Assembly (NCBI GenBank): GCA_008508345.1
Contig: QNGE01003248.1
Location: forward strand, 1-64,000
Source: Paragonimus westermani
Lineage: Eukaryota > Platyhelminthes > Trematoda > Plagiorchiida > Troglotrematidae
Length of the DNA: 64,000 nucleotides
Direction: 5' to 3'
Each line of letters begins with the position of its first letter. Within the stretch, counting starts at the first letter, position 1. Positions 12,901-27,900 of this stretch are shown piece after piece. The translations under genes were made by a program, and so were the position numbers. Under the pieces are notes generated by a model. That model saw only the letters and a list, made by a program, of their open reading frames with translations. It did no database searches and was not told where the DNA came from.

Positions 12901-15900
12901 ATTCCCTTTCTACTGACCTGCTAGCACCAACCTCGTAGTGTTAAATGTTTGCTGTTCCAGTCGGCTGAAGTGTTGGGAAGTCATTACGATGTGTAATAGG
13001 ACATCACCGCCTATCCACTACCAGTTATCGCAGTTAGTCTGTTCTTTTATTGTGTTGTTAGTTCCTTTTGCAGGTTCTCTTTTGTCCATAGCTTCGTTTC
13101 TTTTGCACATATGTCTCTTTAACTGTAATAAGATTTACGAACATACTCAAGGGCTTCTGTGTGGAGGTTGTATCTCTTTTGGATAAAAGACAAATCCATT
13201 ATCAAAATAGTAACATCATTGTTACACGGAATTAAATCAAGTCATAAGTGATGAACAGCTTGCTGCTCGTCTGATTCTTTTCCTTTGACGCGAATAAGAA
13301 ACACGACCGTCAGCATATTATAATTCAAGACGCATCAAAACAGTTTTGTGTAACGATTAATGATTAGGTTATTGAAGACAAACAGAAGCTGGAATCGACG
13401 GACGCGAACACAGACAAACGTTTATAGAAACTTGCACTAGAATTTGACGGCATTAATTACCCGGAGAGACATTGTCTGCCTCAGCCTGACTAAAAGAAAT
13501 CTTACTTCTATCACGGCTCCTAGGTACCATTTTCGGAGTTTATTTTTCAACCCAATATTATCCTGAATCACCGTGTTATGTCTGCTGCATAGTATCAGTC
13601 ATCAGGTTAGTCCAAAAGGTACGCATAACGTGTTCCCGACGTTTCAGTTATTCTCGTCTGTCCCCCAAATAAAACTATGGTTTTTGTCAACCAGATGCAA
13701 GTCACCAATGAGAACAACTGAAAGTAACGCACATTTGTAAAAACAGTCAAGATTCACAATCAAGTATAAAATGATTGTGTTAGCTTCTTTTGTACACACG
13801 TGCGTGACCGTTACATTATTATGTAACGGATGGTAAAACACAAACCTATGACTGTCGATCGGAGTTGAACTCCCGGACTGTAAGACGGCATACATTCTGA
13901 TGATCTCCGTTTGAAACTAAAAGACGGTCTGCTGTCTTCTTTAGGAAGGGGCTAACAGAAGGTCTAACTGAACGTAAACTAGACAGTGTGGGTGAAGTCT
14001 GATTAACATCAGCCAACTTCCTAAATAGTTGTCGGTATCATGGATTTTGTGGATACAACCTAAATTACATGGTTTTATCTTCACGCTGCCAATCAAAGAT
14101 AGCAAGGTGATTCAAAAGTTTGACGTTTAAAGCAAATATCTTCGGGCCTATACATGTAATGGTTGGTTTACGCCCAACGTTAGACCAGTAGTGCAGTCAT
14201 AAACACGGCTGTTTCAAGCGAACGCCAATCAGAGTTCAAGTACCAGATGCCACTAGGAACTGCACTACTGATGATCCATAAGAAGAATGAACCTGCAGCC
14301 TGGTTCTCCTTTCCGAAAAGGGCTGCACAAAAATTGCAATTGAACGTGAAAGTTCAGGTTACAACATCCTAAATGGCTACTGTATGCGATGATGCAACCA
14401 ATACTACTAATGTAACGGCTGAAAAAGAACTCGACATCTTCTGACTGATAACCCCACCAAGAATGCAGGCAAGTTAGTTGACACAGTAGCACTAATCACC
14501 ATGCTATCATGTCACCAAACCCCATAGTTGCTCTTCCTCTCCGAAAGCATCATTGCCCTGGATGAATAATTGGGTACCGATCCCTTAAATAATGTTTTCT
14601 TGTGTGCAGTCGACTAGAGTAGATGAGATGTTCACGTCTCGCAGCACTAATCTTTTTACATTATCTACCAATTTTTCTTGCGTCCATTCTTTCTAGAAAA
14701 CTACTTGGAACACATTCGCACCGATGTCACATCATCAAATAAGTACAGGCAGTCAAATTAAGGAGCTTAAATCAAAGATCTTAAATGCCCAAACTCATGA
14801 GGAGTAGCTTCGAATTGCATGATTTGCACTATGCTCTCAACCAGGTGGTTACCTTAGTCAGCGTACCTAAAAGCTAAGGAAGAGAATGGGAGGATAAAGC
14901 AAGCGAAAGGATACTCCGCAATATTCATCATCTTTTCATGGTAGTGGACGAACATTGAACCATATCCAACAGAGAGAGAGACAACAAAAATGAATTCGTT
15001 AAAGACAAGAAGGAGAGCACAGTAAGACTTGAATATTACGTACCCCCGGTTTGCCCTTCGGGCCCATGAAGCCTCTTGCTCCGTCAACACCTGGTGGGCC
15101 CATATCTCCCTTGGGGCCGAAATCTCCGGGCCTACCAGGCTCTCCGTCCAGACCCCGCGCACCCTGCAGTGGAAATGTGAACAGTTCACAGAACATTAGC
15201 AGTGGTTAATGAATGTGCCAGGAGCAGAATTGAAAGCATGCTAGTCAGTGTTATACTCACTCAGAAACACTCGATGATCCGGTATATAAAAGCTATATGG
15301 TACTTAGTAATTCAAACCAAACATCCGAAACTGCTGACAACGTTTTCGGATAGGTAATATCTCGTTTAGAATAAGTTCAGCAATCATACAGAGCAATAAA
15401 GTGACCATGTCCGTAAAGCAGACAACTTTTGTCCTCCAATTCTATCCAACTGAAAATCCCTGCTGTATGGCTCATCATCACACAGTGGGCATTCCAGTAC
15501 AATCGCGCAGCATGTCTTCAGTCTGAAGTCGACTGAAAAACGTTCTTCGGACTGTACGTGTCACTGTTGAACCACAGGTGAAACCCACATTCTTCAATGA
15601 CGTGAAGGTTGCATTCATCACCCTCTTTATTTTGATCCCGTCTACCATATGATCGTTAACACTGTAAGTCACGCTATCTTTGGCGCTATGACATTGATCT
15701 TTGAGACTACTTCTTGGGCACGCGTATACACACATAATTCGTGTCTCCTGCATTGTGACCTTCATTCGCAATGTCAGAGCAAAGCTCCTACTGGTCCGAG
15801 TACAACAAACAGTAGAGTGGGACGGCTGGTTTCAGTGCAGAAAGTCCAGTTCATTTGATGAAACAGAAATGGGGAATCCGCAAACTTAGTAGCTAACGGG

Positions 15901-18900
15901 TTCATGTTGGAAACGCAATGGCAGTTAGCACATAAATATTCATGAGACAAGTTTTAAACAGGAATTTCTGGTGCTGTAGACAGTCCATATCTCCTACTCA
16001 CAGTCATAAAGAAATTGCATGTGATCGAGCTACTTTCTACGCTCTTAGCAGACTGCTACGGCAGAAATCAACGGAAGTGGAAGCGATTGTCAGGTCAACG
16101 ATATTTTTGCAGATAACCTGTGACGATATTTAAAATTTTGTGATCCAATTTTTGCGACCGTAGTTTTTTTTCAAGTTAAATTTTGATTGTACTGATTATA
16201 GGTTGAACAGTTACACTATTTCGCCATAAACTTATCAAGTTGCTTATCTAACAGTATCCTCACACGTCTAGGTCGTGTAATCGGGCATGGAACAGGTAAT
16301 TGATGGGGCTGTTTGCAACCAGTGAGAATAAAATATATATCACTAGGTAATAGTAAGTAGTGAGGCCTAATTAACAAATTATTGGTCCAGGGTCATTCTT
16401 CCGATCGGGACAGCCCACATGGTCTTAAAACTGCACACTTTGAGAAGAGAATGCAACGCCACATTTCACGAATTTAAGCCTGTGCATGCCTGCCCTCGAC
16501 TGTCTTCACCCGGACTGTTCGTACGTTCCTACAGTACGTATTGCCAGTGACTTTTCCTTGCAGATTTATTTCTCACGTTGTAAACTGATATCACAGATTG
16601 GTCATCTGTACACCATAATAACAACTAGTTTCAACATTTGAATGTACAGACTGGCAATCACATTCTTGCTGAGGGATGAATTACTAATAAACAAAGTTAG
16701 AAAGCGTTCAAAGGGATTACGGAAACTATTTAACATCCGAAGCATGAAATATACGTTCTCACCAATCTTTGGCGAAACGCCGCTTAAAATGTAAACATGA
16801 CGGAACTTTTGCTTGGAGTGCGTTTACTGGGTACTCCATCTGACAGTCACGCTTTTCTGGGGTTTATGAAATTTTATTTCAAATTACAGAAAGAGATTAA
16901 CTGCGTATCTATATGAAGCGACGATTATGGACCATTGGACTTTTCTAGCATGCAAAACTCACCGATTCTCCAGGCAATCCCGGTGACCCAGCATCTCCTG
17001 GACGACCCTGTGGACGTGACGAGAGGATGAATTAACATATTCAGCAAAACGTAATGAGCTCCGACTTTTTATGCCACTCATTTCAAACTCAAGTTCCACT
17101 AAGTAGGATAGCTGTGTTAGCTTATTGATCCTATCAACTGGTCAACAAGTATAGAGTAACCCGAACTGTGAGCTTTGTGACATTAAGGTGAAGGTCTTTC
17201 TGGTCTAATCAAATCGGGAAGTGCCTTATTTCCCACATGCTTTCACACATTTCCAACAAAAAGCCTTGTTCGTTCGCTTTTTTATTCAGCTCAAACGTAA
17301 AAATAAATTAATCAGGTATGAAATCTGCTGAGCACAAAATAGTAGAAACCACGAGTAACGGTTCACAAGTCTTCAGAGTGATTTAGCTGGAACTGTAGAT
17401 ATATAAACTTAAGAAGGTTTCTTTGAGGACAGGAATGATGCCCAGGCAAAGCCAAAATGAGAAAGAATTATACTATCAGTGTTCTTAATTTCATAATATG
17501 CAACCTGATCAAACGAAAACTAAGCAGGTATTAAATGCGGAATAATTCTCAACGGATACACCTAGTACGCTAATAAGAAAGCGTCAGGAGAAGAATGTTC
17601 TTCCCTTTTGGTAGACTGAAGGTATTACTGTGGTCGTAGAGTGCAGGACAGATAGCTTAAACTTCAAACACAGTGATATGCATATTTGATTAATAGTGGT
17701 AGACGAAAATGGTGTTAGTCCAGTGGATTACTTCACGGCACCCTAAGTATAAGTGCTCCGCGGAGGTTGTACATTTGGGTATTTTTAACGCTTGACTCAA
17801 AGTGATCTCAAGTTTTTCCCTATCGCTTGCCTGCGTTTTAGGGCAACGGCATTTGTATGCGAAAACTGGAAACTCCATCAACTCATTTGGCTTGTGGAAA
17901 TCGCTAGATATAATTTAAGGAGAATTTATAATATTTTCACTGACGACAGCAGTCACTTCGTCTACCGATAGTTGCAGGATTTTTGTTTCGCGTCTTTATA
18001 TACCAGTTTCAGAGATGTCAAATTTGCCACTACCTCAAGTTGATTGAAGGTCTTTGTCAAAAAGTCCTTCATGTTCTAAGGGAAGTTTGCGTCTGGTGAA
18101 CGTGATACACAAAGAATAAATCGGAATTCCAGCATCCTACTTAAAATTATGAATTACTCTCAGTCGATGCACAGGTGCGTTTCTGAAGCCAGTGGCTAGT
18201 GGGTTCTCAAGCTGCGATAACCTTCTCTGCTGCTGACGGTTTTATCCAACCTCATGAGTTCACCTTTCCTGTTTTTTATACTGTCCCCTCGACAATTATA
18301 GAGTGTCTACATCACTTCTCACTATCACAAGAGTAAAATTTGTGGTCCACCTTCCTCACTCTGGCTGAAAAACCCTGTCTTTCATCTCAAAAGGTAATGC
18401 TAGACGGTGATTATTTATTAAGTTCTATTGTTCACCGCACAATATACAGATCCTTAAAGCCAAAAAAGTTAATTACTGACAGCAACCTGTGTGAGTAAAG
18501 GAAGTTTGCAGGTGAACATTTTATTTCGGTTTCATAAATCTTTTCAGTTTGCTTTCTGTGTGTCAAGTTAACAAGTTTATGTTCGTAACGTGCAGTGGCT
18601 AAACAACAAACATTACGGACGCCACCAGGAAAGTTGAACATTTTGTTACGTTCGAACATGAGATGGTCGTTTTTCTTTGCCGTAGGTGAAAGCCAGTCGA
18701 ATTTAGCAGGATATTCTTTGATGCTGGTATGTTGACGGTCAGCATACAGCAATCAGCGACTTTAACCTGCCAGCAAAGGCTAAGTGTTCGTTTTCACGCA
18801 CTCAGTTTGAGTGAGTAGTGTGAAATATGTCTATCGTCCCCGCATCTTGAAAACACGAAAACCGTCAGACAGTGTTTAGTGCAATATCATCGACAGAAAT

Positions 18901-21900
18901 CACACCCTATTTTGTACCTGTGTTCAGTGGATACCTAATTAGTCAACTGGTCATATACTGACATATATTTATACAATCATTAATACACAACTCACTCGAT
19001 CACCATGTCTTCCAGGCAAACCCTTCTCGCCTCGTAAGCCGGGTGGACCATCGTAACCCTGAAGTAAAAAAATTGTTCAGTTTCTTTTGTACACTATTCA
19101 ATAGCCTGAAAACTGAACGAACTACGTAAGACAATACAGGACCGCGAGGATGGTGCACTAATGGGAATACAAGTTTAATCTGTTTATGCTATCGCTGATT
19201 CGACGTACAGAAATCGCGCACGTTAGAAGTCCCAAATATCATAAAACAGTGGAATAGTTTAATGTGAAAAAACTTCTCCACAAAATGTTGCTTGATCTAA
19301 AACTAACCCCGGAAATGATTTGAAAAGCCAAACATGTGTTGTGAACTCCCAGAACCCGCTTCCTGCAATTTTACTTGGAAGGTATGTTAGGCAACAGATT
19401 TTGGGAGGGTAGACGGGAAATTAATCTGCTACTGATATCGGGTTTTCATCGATTCACACTGGAACTGTACAAACAAATGTCAGCAGTAGACTATGCACAC
19501 TTGTATTTACACAGTGTGCTAACTGTAAACTAGAGACTTGAATTCTATTCCATTTAGCATGTCACTGGTTTCTAGACAGATCTCCAAGTTTAATTTGAGT
19601 GGCAGAACCTTAGGGGTGATGAGTAACATTGAGTCGGAAGCAGCGCTTCCTCGTCTAAACATACTGCTAGTTGTGGTAAGTCGATTAACTTGATTACCGA
19701 CTTCCATCATCAAACCAAAACTTACTGGGACTCCCACTTCTCCAAATGGTCCGGTATCACCTTTATCTCCGGTATATCCCTGTAAATGACAACGCAATGG
19801 TAGGTTTGATAGTGAAATAGTATCAGACTTTTAAAAATGAATCATTCATGAAGACTGTTCAGACTCACACAGGTACGAGCTATGGTGAGCCGCACATTTA
19901 CGATTAATCAGTAAAAAAACGTTAGCTTATCTTATCAGGGTTCTAACCTGAAGCCACCTTTTTTTAATTCGTGTCGCGTTGTCACACTGAACAAGTTTTG
20001 AAGTAACTTTCACTCATTGAGGATAAACTGAAAGTCACCTGGAATCTCCACCGATTCATGGACAGACAGGCTTTCGGAGTAAATGTTACATTATTCCTGA
20101 CTATTCTAGTCTCATTCCAACAATAACTTGCTACTTGAGCGATTTAACTTTGCGAGACCAATTGGGCTTATGTGACCAAATTAGTAATGATAAATGGGGG
20201 AAAAAACTGCACGGTTTGGTATGCCAATAGAAGTCCGGTCCACCAAGAAACCCAGTGAACGTGCCACACTTGGCTTTCGATTTAAAAGCGTCTGATCAAG
20301 AAACGTATCGGCATCGTCATCTCGAAATAATCTGTTGTTGTAGACTTGGTTGATGATGCTCTAATGTAGATTAAGCTTCGCCAGCAAGTGAGTGTAAATG
20401 CCATAATTTCAAGACAACAAAACCGTCATATCAGTGTGGTCTATTTGAAAATTTTGTAAAAAGATTACGTGATAATTTTGTAAAATAAATATGCAAAATA
20501 ATACCATTGCTTAACATGCAACATGGCCGAAGATACAAATTTGGCCTCGAAATCGTTTACTGGGTTTGTAGTGTAATCTGCAATGGTGTGACCCAGATTA
20601 CTTGACTTGGTTTACTGACATCGACAGAATAGTGGATCAAAGTATAAGTAAATCTTGAAAGATAATGCAGCTATCTCAGTGCTCGATAATTTTGGCCGAC
20701 ACCTCTTTGTCTCAAATGTACTGGACGAACTCACCGGAGGACCTGGTTTACCCGTTGGACCTTGTCTTGAATGCGTGTCCAAACTACATGGAAATCCGTC
20801 CATTCCGCGTGGTCCGCGCTGTCCTTTATCACCTTTCTGTCCCTCGATTGTAATTGCTGAGGCTGGACGACCTCGAGGACCGTAAGGTCCATGAACTCCT
20901 TTAAACCCCTGGAAAATCAAAGTATTCATTAAAACAAACCACATACGGTGCATATCTTTGCAGTCATAACAAATGAAATAGTTTAGTTCGGTTTTTGTCA
21001 ACGATATGGGAAGAAAACGCAATCAATATCTCGGCATGAACGTACGTTAATTATGAAGCCTGAAGTTACACCCGAAGGTAGTGTTTATCAATAATAAAAA
21101 CGCTACGATACTATGCACATTACACTTTACCGACAAAATACAACACTGGCCACTTATAAGTCGAAAGTGCTGCATTTCGATTACGACAAAGTTCACCACA
21201 CCTGCGTTAATTAGTGTAGCCGAGGATGGAGAATTGGCACGCGGCAACCTTACCTTCATACCCGGCATCCCACGATATCCGGGATCCCCGTGCGGTCCTT
21301 TCGGTCCAGGAAACCCCTGGAATTTAATAGTATAGAGAAGGTACATCCATAATGCAAATAACTTGTAAGATACGCTGAGTTTTTTAACAGTTTACCATCG
21401 TTTATTATCGGCTGTTGTAATATTTGCAACTCTGGTTCACAGTGCTAACCGTAGTCTGAACAGGTTGACATACAAAACGACCAGGTAAGCGTGGACAGCA
21501 GGTCGACACACCCAAAGATTTTGTACAATTTATAACAGAATTGAATATAAGTCAAACCTCGGTATGGAAGAATTGAGCAAGCTGTACCACTGCCATGTTG
21601 GCAGTCGTTCTTTAAAAACACTACCACAACAGTTAGTGCTCAACTGTCTTGCCCTGGTGAAGTCTTGACTTTACTTTATACTGTTTTCGTGTCTCAAATT
21701 AGTGTACAATACATCACGGTGCCCATGAACTAGGTTTGAATACGAAACCAGGAAATACTTTTCAGCTCCATGTTTATCCACTGGAGAACCAAAAACGTGA
21801 CGTGAAATTCATGCATATACCTTTTTTAATTTGTGTCTTTGTGCCTCACTGTAAATGCTTTTAGTCTGTCTATTACGTTGTGTTTAAAGCAATGGCTACG

Positions 21901-24900
21901 GATGTATGGTAAATTGTAATCATCTGTTCGTTATCTACTTAGTCCCCGAATATTTACGAAGCGGATGCGCTTATCGTTAACGATTATGTCCACTTAACTT
22001 CGGATTCTTTTGAATTAACATGTTTAAAAAGATGTCGGTATGTTTCAGTTAACGCACTAATATTTAGTAATGAACTTTAAAAGAACAAAATGTATTCAGT
22101 CAGTATAGAGGAAATAAAAATGTGTGTTGGTCGGAAGCTTAAGACATACAACGTGGGAATGAATGATTTACATGCACTTAATTGCCGGTCTTCCTAAATC
22201 GATATTGAGGCAACAATAGATGAACGTCGAATGGTTGATAAATGAAATTACTGGGTGGTCTTACAGGCTACGTTACAGACACAACTAAGTTTTATTGTGG
22301 ATTCCTCAAGCAAAAGTCTAGAAATCGGAAAGATATAATGGTGAACAGTGAGGACCAAGTAAAAATTGGTTGCTTGGGATGCAACGTGAGAATGGTAATG
22401 TCATCAGTATACATACTGGTAGTTTGCTCACGTGCGGTTCTCAAATTAAGCATTAATCCAAATTTGCTTCGTCGTTTAACATTCCAAAAGAGACTTCCAG
22501 AGAGGGTAGAACAACTAGTCAAATGGTTAACTTGAAAACAAACCAAATCCCCGACTACTCATCAGTAATCTAAAATATCGCCTTGCAGGTTTAATGAGTT
22601 CTGTGATCTCGACCTGTCTCGGAAGTCCTAATCGCGGGGTTATCGATTGGAGTTAACAGGCAGTAACTGTGTCTCCTCTCGAGACGATCGGGCAACCTGA
22701 TCATTGCTCACAAGCCAGAGTGGTTGAGCGTTCAGATTTGATAATTCGGTTGTGCCTAATGTGAGGTCAATGGCGCAGTGGTTAACACGGTTACCTCATG
22801 AGTTCAAATCGCGGCCGTGGCAAGGATATGCACTACTGATGAGCTCTAATGAAAGCGAAACTCGAGTCTAGTGCATCTTTTCGAAAAGGGCTGGCTGGAA
22901 AGTCAATCTGAATGCGAACGCTGCGATCAAATGTGAGTGATGGTCAACTTGAAAATAAACCAAATCCCCGACTTCTCATCAGTAATCAGAAATTATATTT
23001 TTGGGCAAATAAGCATTAGACCAAAATCCATTTTGGTTTTCCATAAATTATTTTGTGGACTAATCGTTCAAATGCTTATCTCATATTTACCGAAAACATC
23101 AAATATCGCACAGCTTTTGATAATAATTGGCAACTCACAAAGTGAGAGCCTGATTCACTCATCTGTGTGCAGCATCATCACACTCCAGCGAGTTAAGTTT
23201 AAACGTCGGATGTAGTTTCTACAACCACAAAGCCTCTGAAAACTCCAAACTGTGCAACTGTTTTGAACGGTTTCTTTCATACAGAAATAACTGATTATCT
23301 TCTCTGCTTTAACTTGGTAGCTCCCAACTTCTATTACAGTGTATTCTCTCACTATTGTTTACAATTAATTATGCTTCCGCCAAAATTTAACCTAAGAGTT
23401 CTGCTCGGCCCTCGTCTTTCTAATCTTCAGCATCCAAGTCACTGTGATCAACAACTTTCGCCATTTAACTTCTAGCGCCCAATTTTCGGGTTTCTCTCAT
23501 CAATATGGATGATGACGTTAACATGCCACAGTGAATAGAACCTCACTTATTTCCCACTAGCCAGTCTACTCTCTTGGTTTCTGATTGCTATATTCACCCA
23601 TTATAAACAGCTCACACCATTTTTGTTGTGGTAATTGATGAATGGCGAAGAATACATTGCTGTCCGAGACATCCAACGCTCTGCCACTGACTTTTCGTTC
23701 TTATTTTATCGGATGAATAACAGCTCGCAAACTTTCCGAAAATATTTCAGACATCACGTGAAATTACGAATTGAAAATCCATACAGAATCCTGAATCAGA
23801 GTCCAGAATCAAAACAGTGAAATTTTACACGCCATTATTATCCACCTTGTGGTACGTACTTCAAAATCGTCTCGATTTCAGTTAATTTACTGACAAGTAA
23901 TTTGGCTAATTAACTGAAACAGTTATCCATCCCGATAACTAACTTACCGGTGCGCCTGAAGGACCAGGAAGACCAGGGTCACCCTGAAAAGGGTTAAACA
24001 TATACTGGTGGTTTAGTTTAATATTGCATGTATTTACGTTTACCCGAAAAAGAATTTTTATTTTAATACAATAATCCACTGGTTGCCCAAATCAGTTTAT
24101 ATAAGACAGCAATGAGGAGAAGGAACTGTAAAAAGTTTCCGAGTGAAATCAAGAAAGAATTCTTTAGCAGTGACCCATTTCTTCGCAAAAATAGCGAGAC
24201 AATCAAGGTAGGGTCAACTCCAAGACAATCACCAGTTTCGAGATCTCCAAAATTTGGAGAAACAGGGTTACGCTTGGTGTGTTCGATTCGTAAGTCAGGA
24301 TTGCAACTCTGAGGCAGTTTGAGTAAAGACTTTGCGCGCAAAATAATGCAGACGTTTATACTGTAGATTAAACACAACTAAGTATAATATGATGAAGGTA
24401 TGAGAACAAAAAGAATGATTCGTAACAGACGGTGATGTTGGCTCATGAAATTCAATTAACATGCTAATCAGGCCTGCGTCAGAGATTAAACTCAACAGAT
24501 ATGTTGACAGATAAGTCACTGCACTTAGTTGGATACGGAAGAAGATACCATCGCTTAAGTTATGGTTGGATGGGTTAAGCGCAACCGACAACAACCCAGT
24601 CGTCGGTATACCTTCTGGTATGAATAGGGTTTTCTACCTTTAGCACAAGTAAAGTAAATTTTGCATATATATATATACCATCAGCCCAAATCATGTTTGC
24701 ATGAATCGACCCACTAGAAGTGCAGAAGAATGGTCAACATTATTTTCTGTTAGTGTCCGATACTTCCTTGGCACATTTTTCAGCGATTTCACTGCACCTA
24801 GTCTTTGCTGCAAGCTGCACACCACTTTTATGGTCAACTCATCAAATAACTGACTCCACCATTTCCTCACAGCTTCCGTTGTTTCCGTTTTTCTCCTGCG

Positions 24901-27900
24901 CGTGACTTTTCAATTGGCTCACAACTGTCCTAATCGCTGGAAACTTATTCACCACAGTAAATAAGAAGGAACAGCTTTCGTGGTGAAAATGTGTTGCCAG
25001 AAAGTGGTTGATTAGGAATGTTGAGTTGAGATATCTGTGTTGGGAAGGCCTATGGCGAATTCCCACTGCCGCGGTTATTTCAGTGTGCCTGGAGTGTGTG
25101 ACATGTTAATCGCAATCCACGACCTACAATGACCCAACTTCTGTGCAAAAGGTAAATATGCTCGGAGTTGAGTCATGCAAACTGACAACTCGATTGTTGA
25201 GACTTCACAACTGACAACCGGTTACGTCTAAGCTGAATTTAGTCCGGAACAGTTTAGAGCTTTGGGATCGCATTCTTCAAAACGAAAAATCAAAGCCACT
25301 GCCCAGGTATACAGGAAGACAACATAGGCTCATATCAAACCGACTGAAAAACATGAAGACTACAGGTTTTCAGAAAATGAAACCGTCTGCCCGCTTCGAT
25401 GGACTACGACGGTCAGTCGGCCAGACTCAGGACAGTGCTGCACAAATTACACACTAATACAACGTTTAAATAACAGAGCCAAGTGTTAGAGAACTATTTG
25501 CTCTCAATTTTGATGTCTAACTGATCCACACAGAGCTGTGTGCGGTTTACTCAGCCAGAGGGTCAGGTTAGTGTGACCAGTTAATCCAGAACCTCTTTGT
25601 GACACCGTGATGAAAGGCTTGAAGGCTGTTTAGCAGTGTCCAAATTAACCGGTAACAACTTGCTTATCTCAATTGCCCTGATTTCCAGTTCTCGACAAAT
25701 TATTGGCACAAATCCAGCTTAATCGTAACCGATGTTCAAGTAGCCAAGGCGGAAGTGCTGAAAACCGAGTTGTCTACCTTCATGACCCAACTCCACTTCG
25801 GTATGGGGAGTGGGTGCGAAGTGCGTTTACAACATTTCTCAATAAGAATAGTGGGTTATGTTGCTGATATATGCCGAATTTTCTGCAACAGTATAAATGC
25901 AATATGTGCCCACACAATAATGTCTGTGTCCTATGTTCTACCGACAATTACATGCCAGCCACTGCCTCATAGGTTTCCGCCTTTGTGACAACGCAGTTGT
26001 TCGTATGAATGTCTTACAAACCTCTCAAATTATCACTGATCACCAGCACCGTGCTACAGCTTACGGCTGGAAGGTATGTTGCTTAAATTTTATATTAAAC
26101 TACGTCCTGTGTGACCACGTCTCTGAGTGACTTATATTTTGTTCTAAGGTACATTGTGATCAAACTTTAACAACAAAAACAAACGGTTCATCACACGGCT
26201 ATTTTTTGTGCCATTAAGCACTGCGTCAAGCTCTTTTCTTCACTGTTCTCCACGAATGGTGACACAAAGCTGGAAAAGGCTTGTTTACGGGAGACAAGGT
26301 CCACTAGCGGCAGCTTTCGAAGAGGCAATGGTCTAGGAAAAACACCCCTTCCTGAGGTGAACGGTAGCATACGGTGTTCCTTGTACACCGTTTTTTTTTG
26401 ACAAAACACTATTCTAACATTGGATTAATTATGCAACCCACAACCTAGCGTGCGTTGCATTTTCTGAGCGTGTGATAATTTCATTTTGCGGGAGCCACCT
26501 GGTTTTTGAAGTTGCTTAGCTTAGGTATAATTACGTGATCACTGTTTGCTCTTACTGGCTGTATCAATTGATAAACTTAAGTAACCTCAATCTTTCTAAA
26601 TATTTTGAAAAATATTAAATATTGTATGCGTATTTGATTTGAACTTTGCGTACAGTAAAACTGTACTGTAAAACTGCATCTGACTAAAGTGAGCAGACTC
26701 AATGAACTGAGTTGTATCGTACATTCTCTCTGTATCAAAGATAATTGCCTTCAGTGTGTGACAGGTTTTTCAAAGATGCAACATTCTTAATCAGTGAGAT
26801 GGTCTTAATTTTAAAGTGAAATTCTGAGTTTGGAAACTCTTAAGACAACTTATGATAAAATGTCGTGCAGTGCTTAACTTTGTCTTTTTTTGTAAAATCG
26901 CCAATGATTTTTGTTTCTCAAATGTATTGACTTCTAACTTTACTACTGTTAAGTAAAAGAGTTATTATTTCGACCCACTGATGAGTCACAGTGTAACTCG
27001 ACCGATTTAGGGGCATGAACATATTGAATGTTGAAGAGACTCTGTACACAGATTCAGAAAATAAACAAGTGAAATGGTGGGGAACACAGATAGTCAAACA
27101 CACGTAGACAAGTCTAGCTGGCAGGTGACTGTGGAGAAACGGTGGGTAGCAGTGCGAGGAGAAGAGTGGGAGAAATATGTAGATAAAGAGGAAATGAAAG
27201 TCAACAGATAAACCAGAAAATTATGAAATATCTTCCTAGAACCTTCGCAAGATTTCCACGAAATACATGTCATATTAAATGGAAAAATTGATCGTAACTC
27301 TTCCGTCAGAATTTTTAATAAATAATGCCCCTGATTTGGTAGGTCTATCAAATTTTGGATCTCATATGACCTATGTGATTTTTGTGTCGTATGTTCGTTT
27401 TTCCCGAACTAAAGATGCTGATCCAGAGGAGGAAACAATACCGTTCATTGATTTTCCAAGCTTTTCCTTCTTAACACTCGCCCAAGGAGCTTCAAAGATT
27501 CCCAGTTAAGCATATCTAAAAAACGTTGGTGTTATTCAACTTTTGAATTACAAAATCAGTATAAAAAAATTACTTCGTCAATCGCTATAGCACGGAAGCC
27601 AATTGTTTTTAAAAGTCGTCTAGTGGACGTTTCACGATTTTGAAGAGATGTAAAAACAAGGATCGAAACTGTAGAGGTTTTTCAAATTCAATACAAGGAA
27701 TTACTCAAGGACTGATAAGTCACGTGTGAGCAAACAAAACTTTCGGACTCGACTCTTGGAACCGAAACAAAATTATCGCAAAATGCACTTAGGCTTATTT
27801 AATTGTGTCTGCATAACCTAAGACAATGGGATAATTTCAAATTAAACAAACCTGTGGACCAGGCCTGCCCTGCGCACTCCATCCGGGCATTCCTTTGGGA

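Larger units (their letters stand above)
21317..23947 (-). other. Intron 8, with SINE copies
   Basis: 2,631 bp. Holds a SINE tail at 22524-22570 and a fuller SINE at 22763-22987. The rest is unassigned. Confidence 0.75.
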
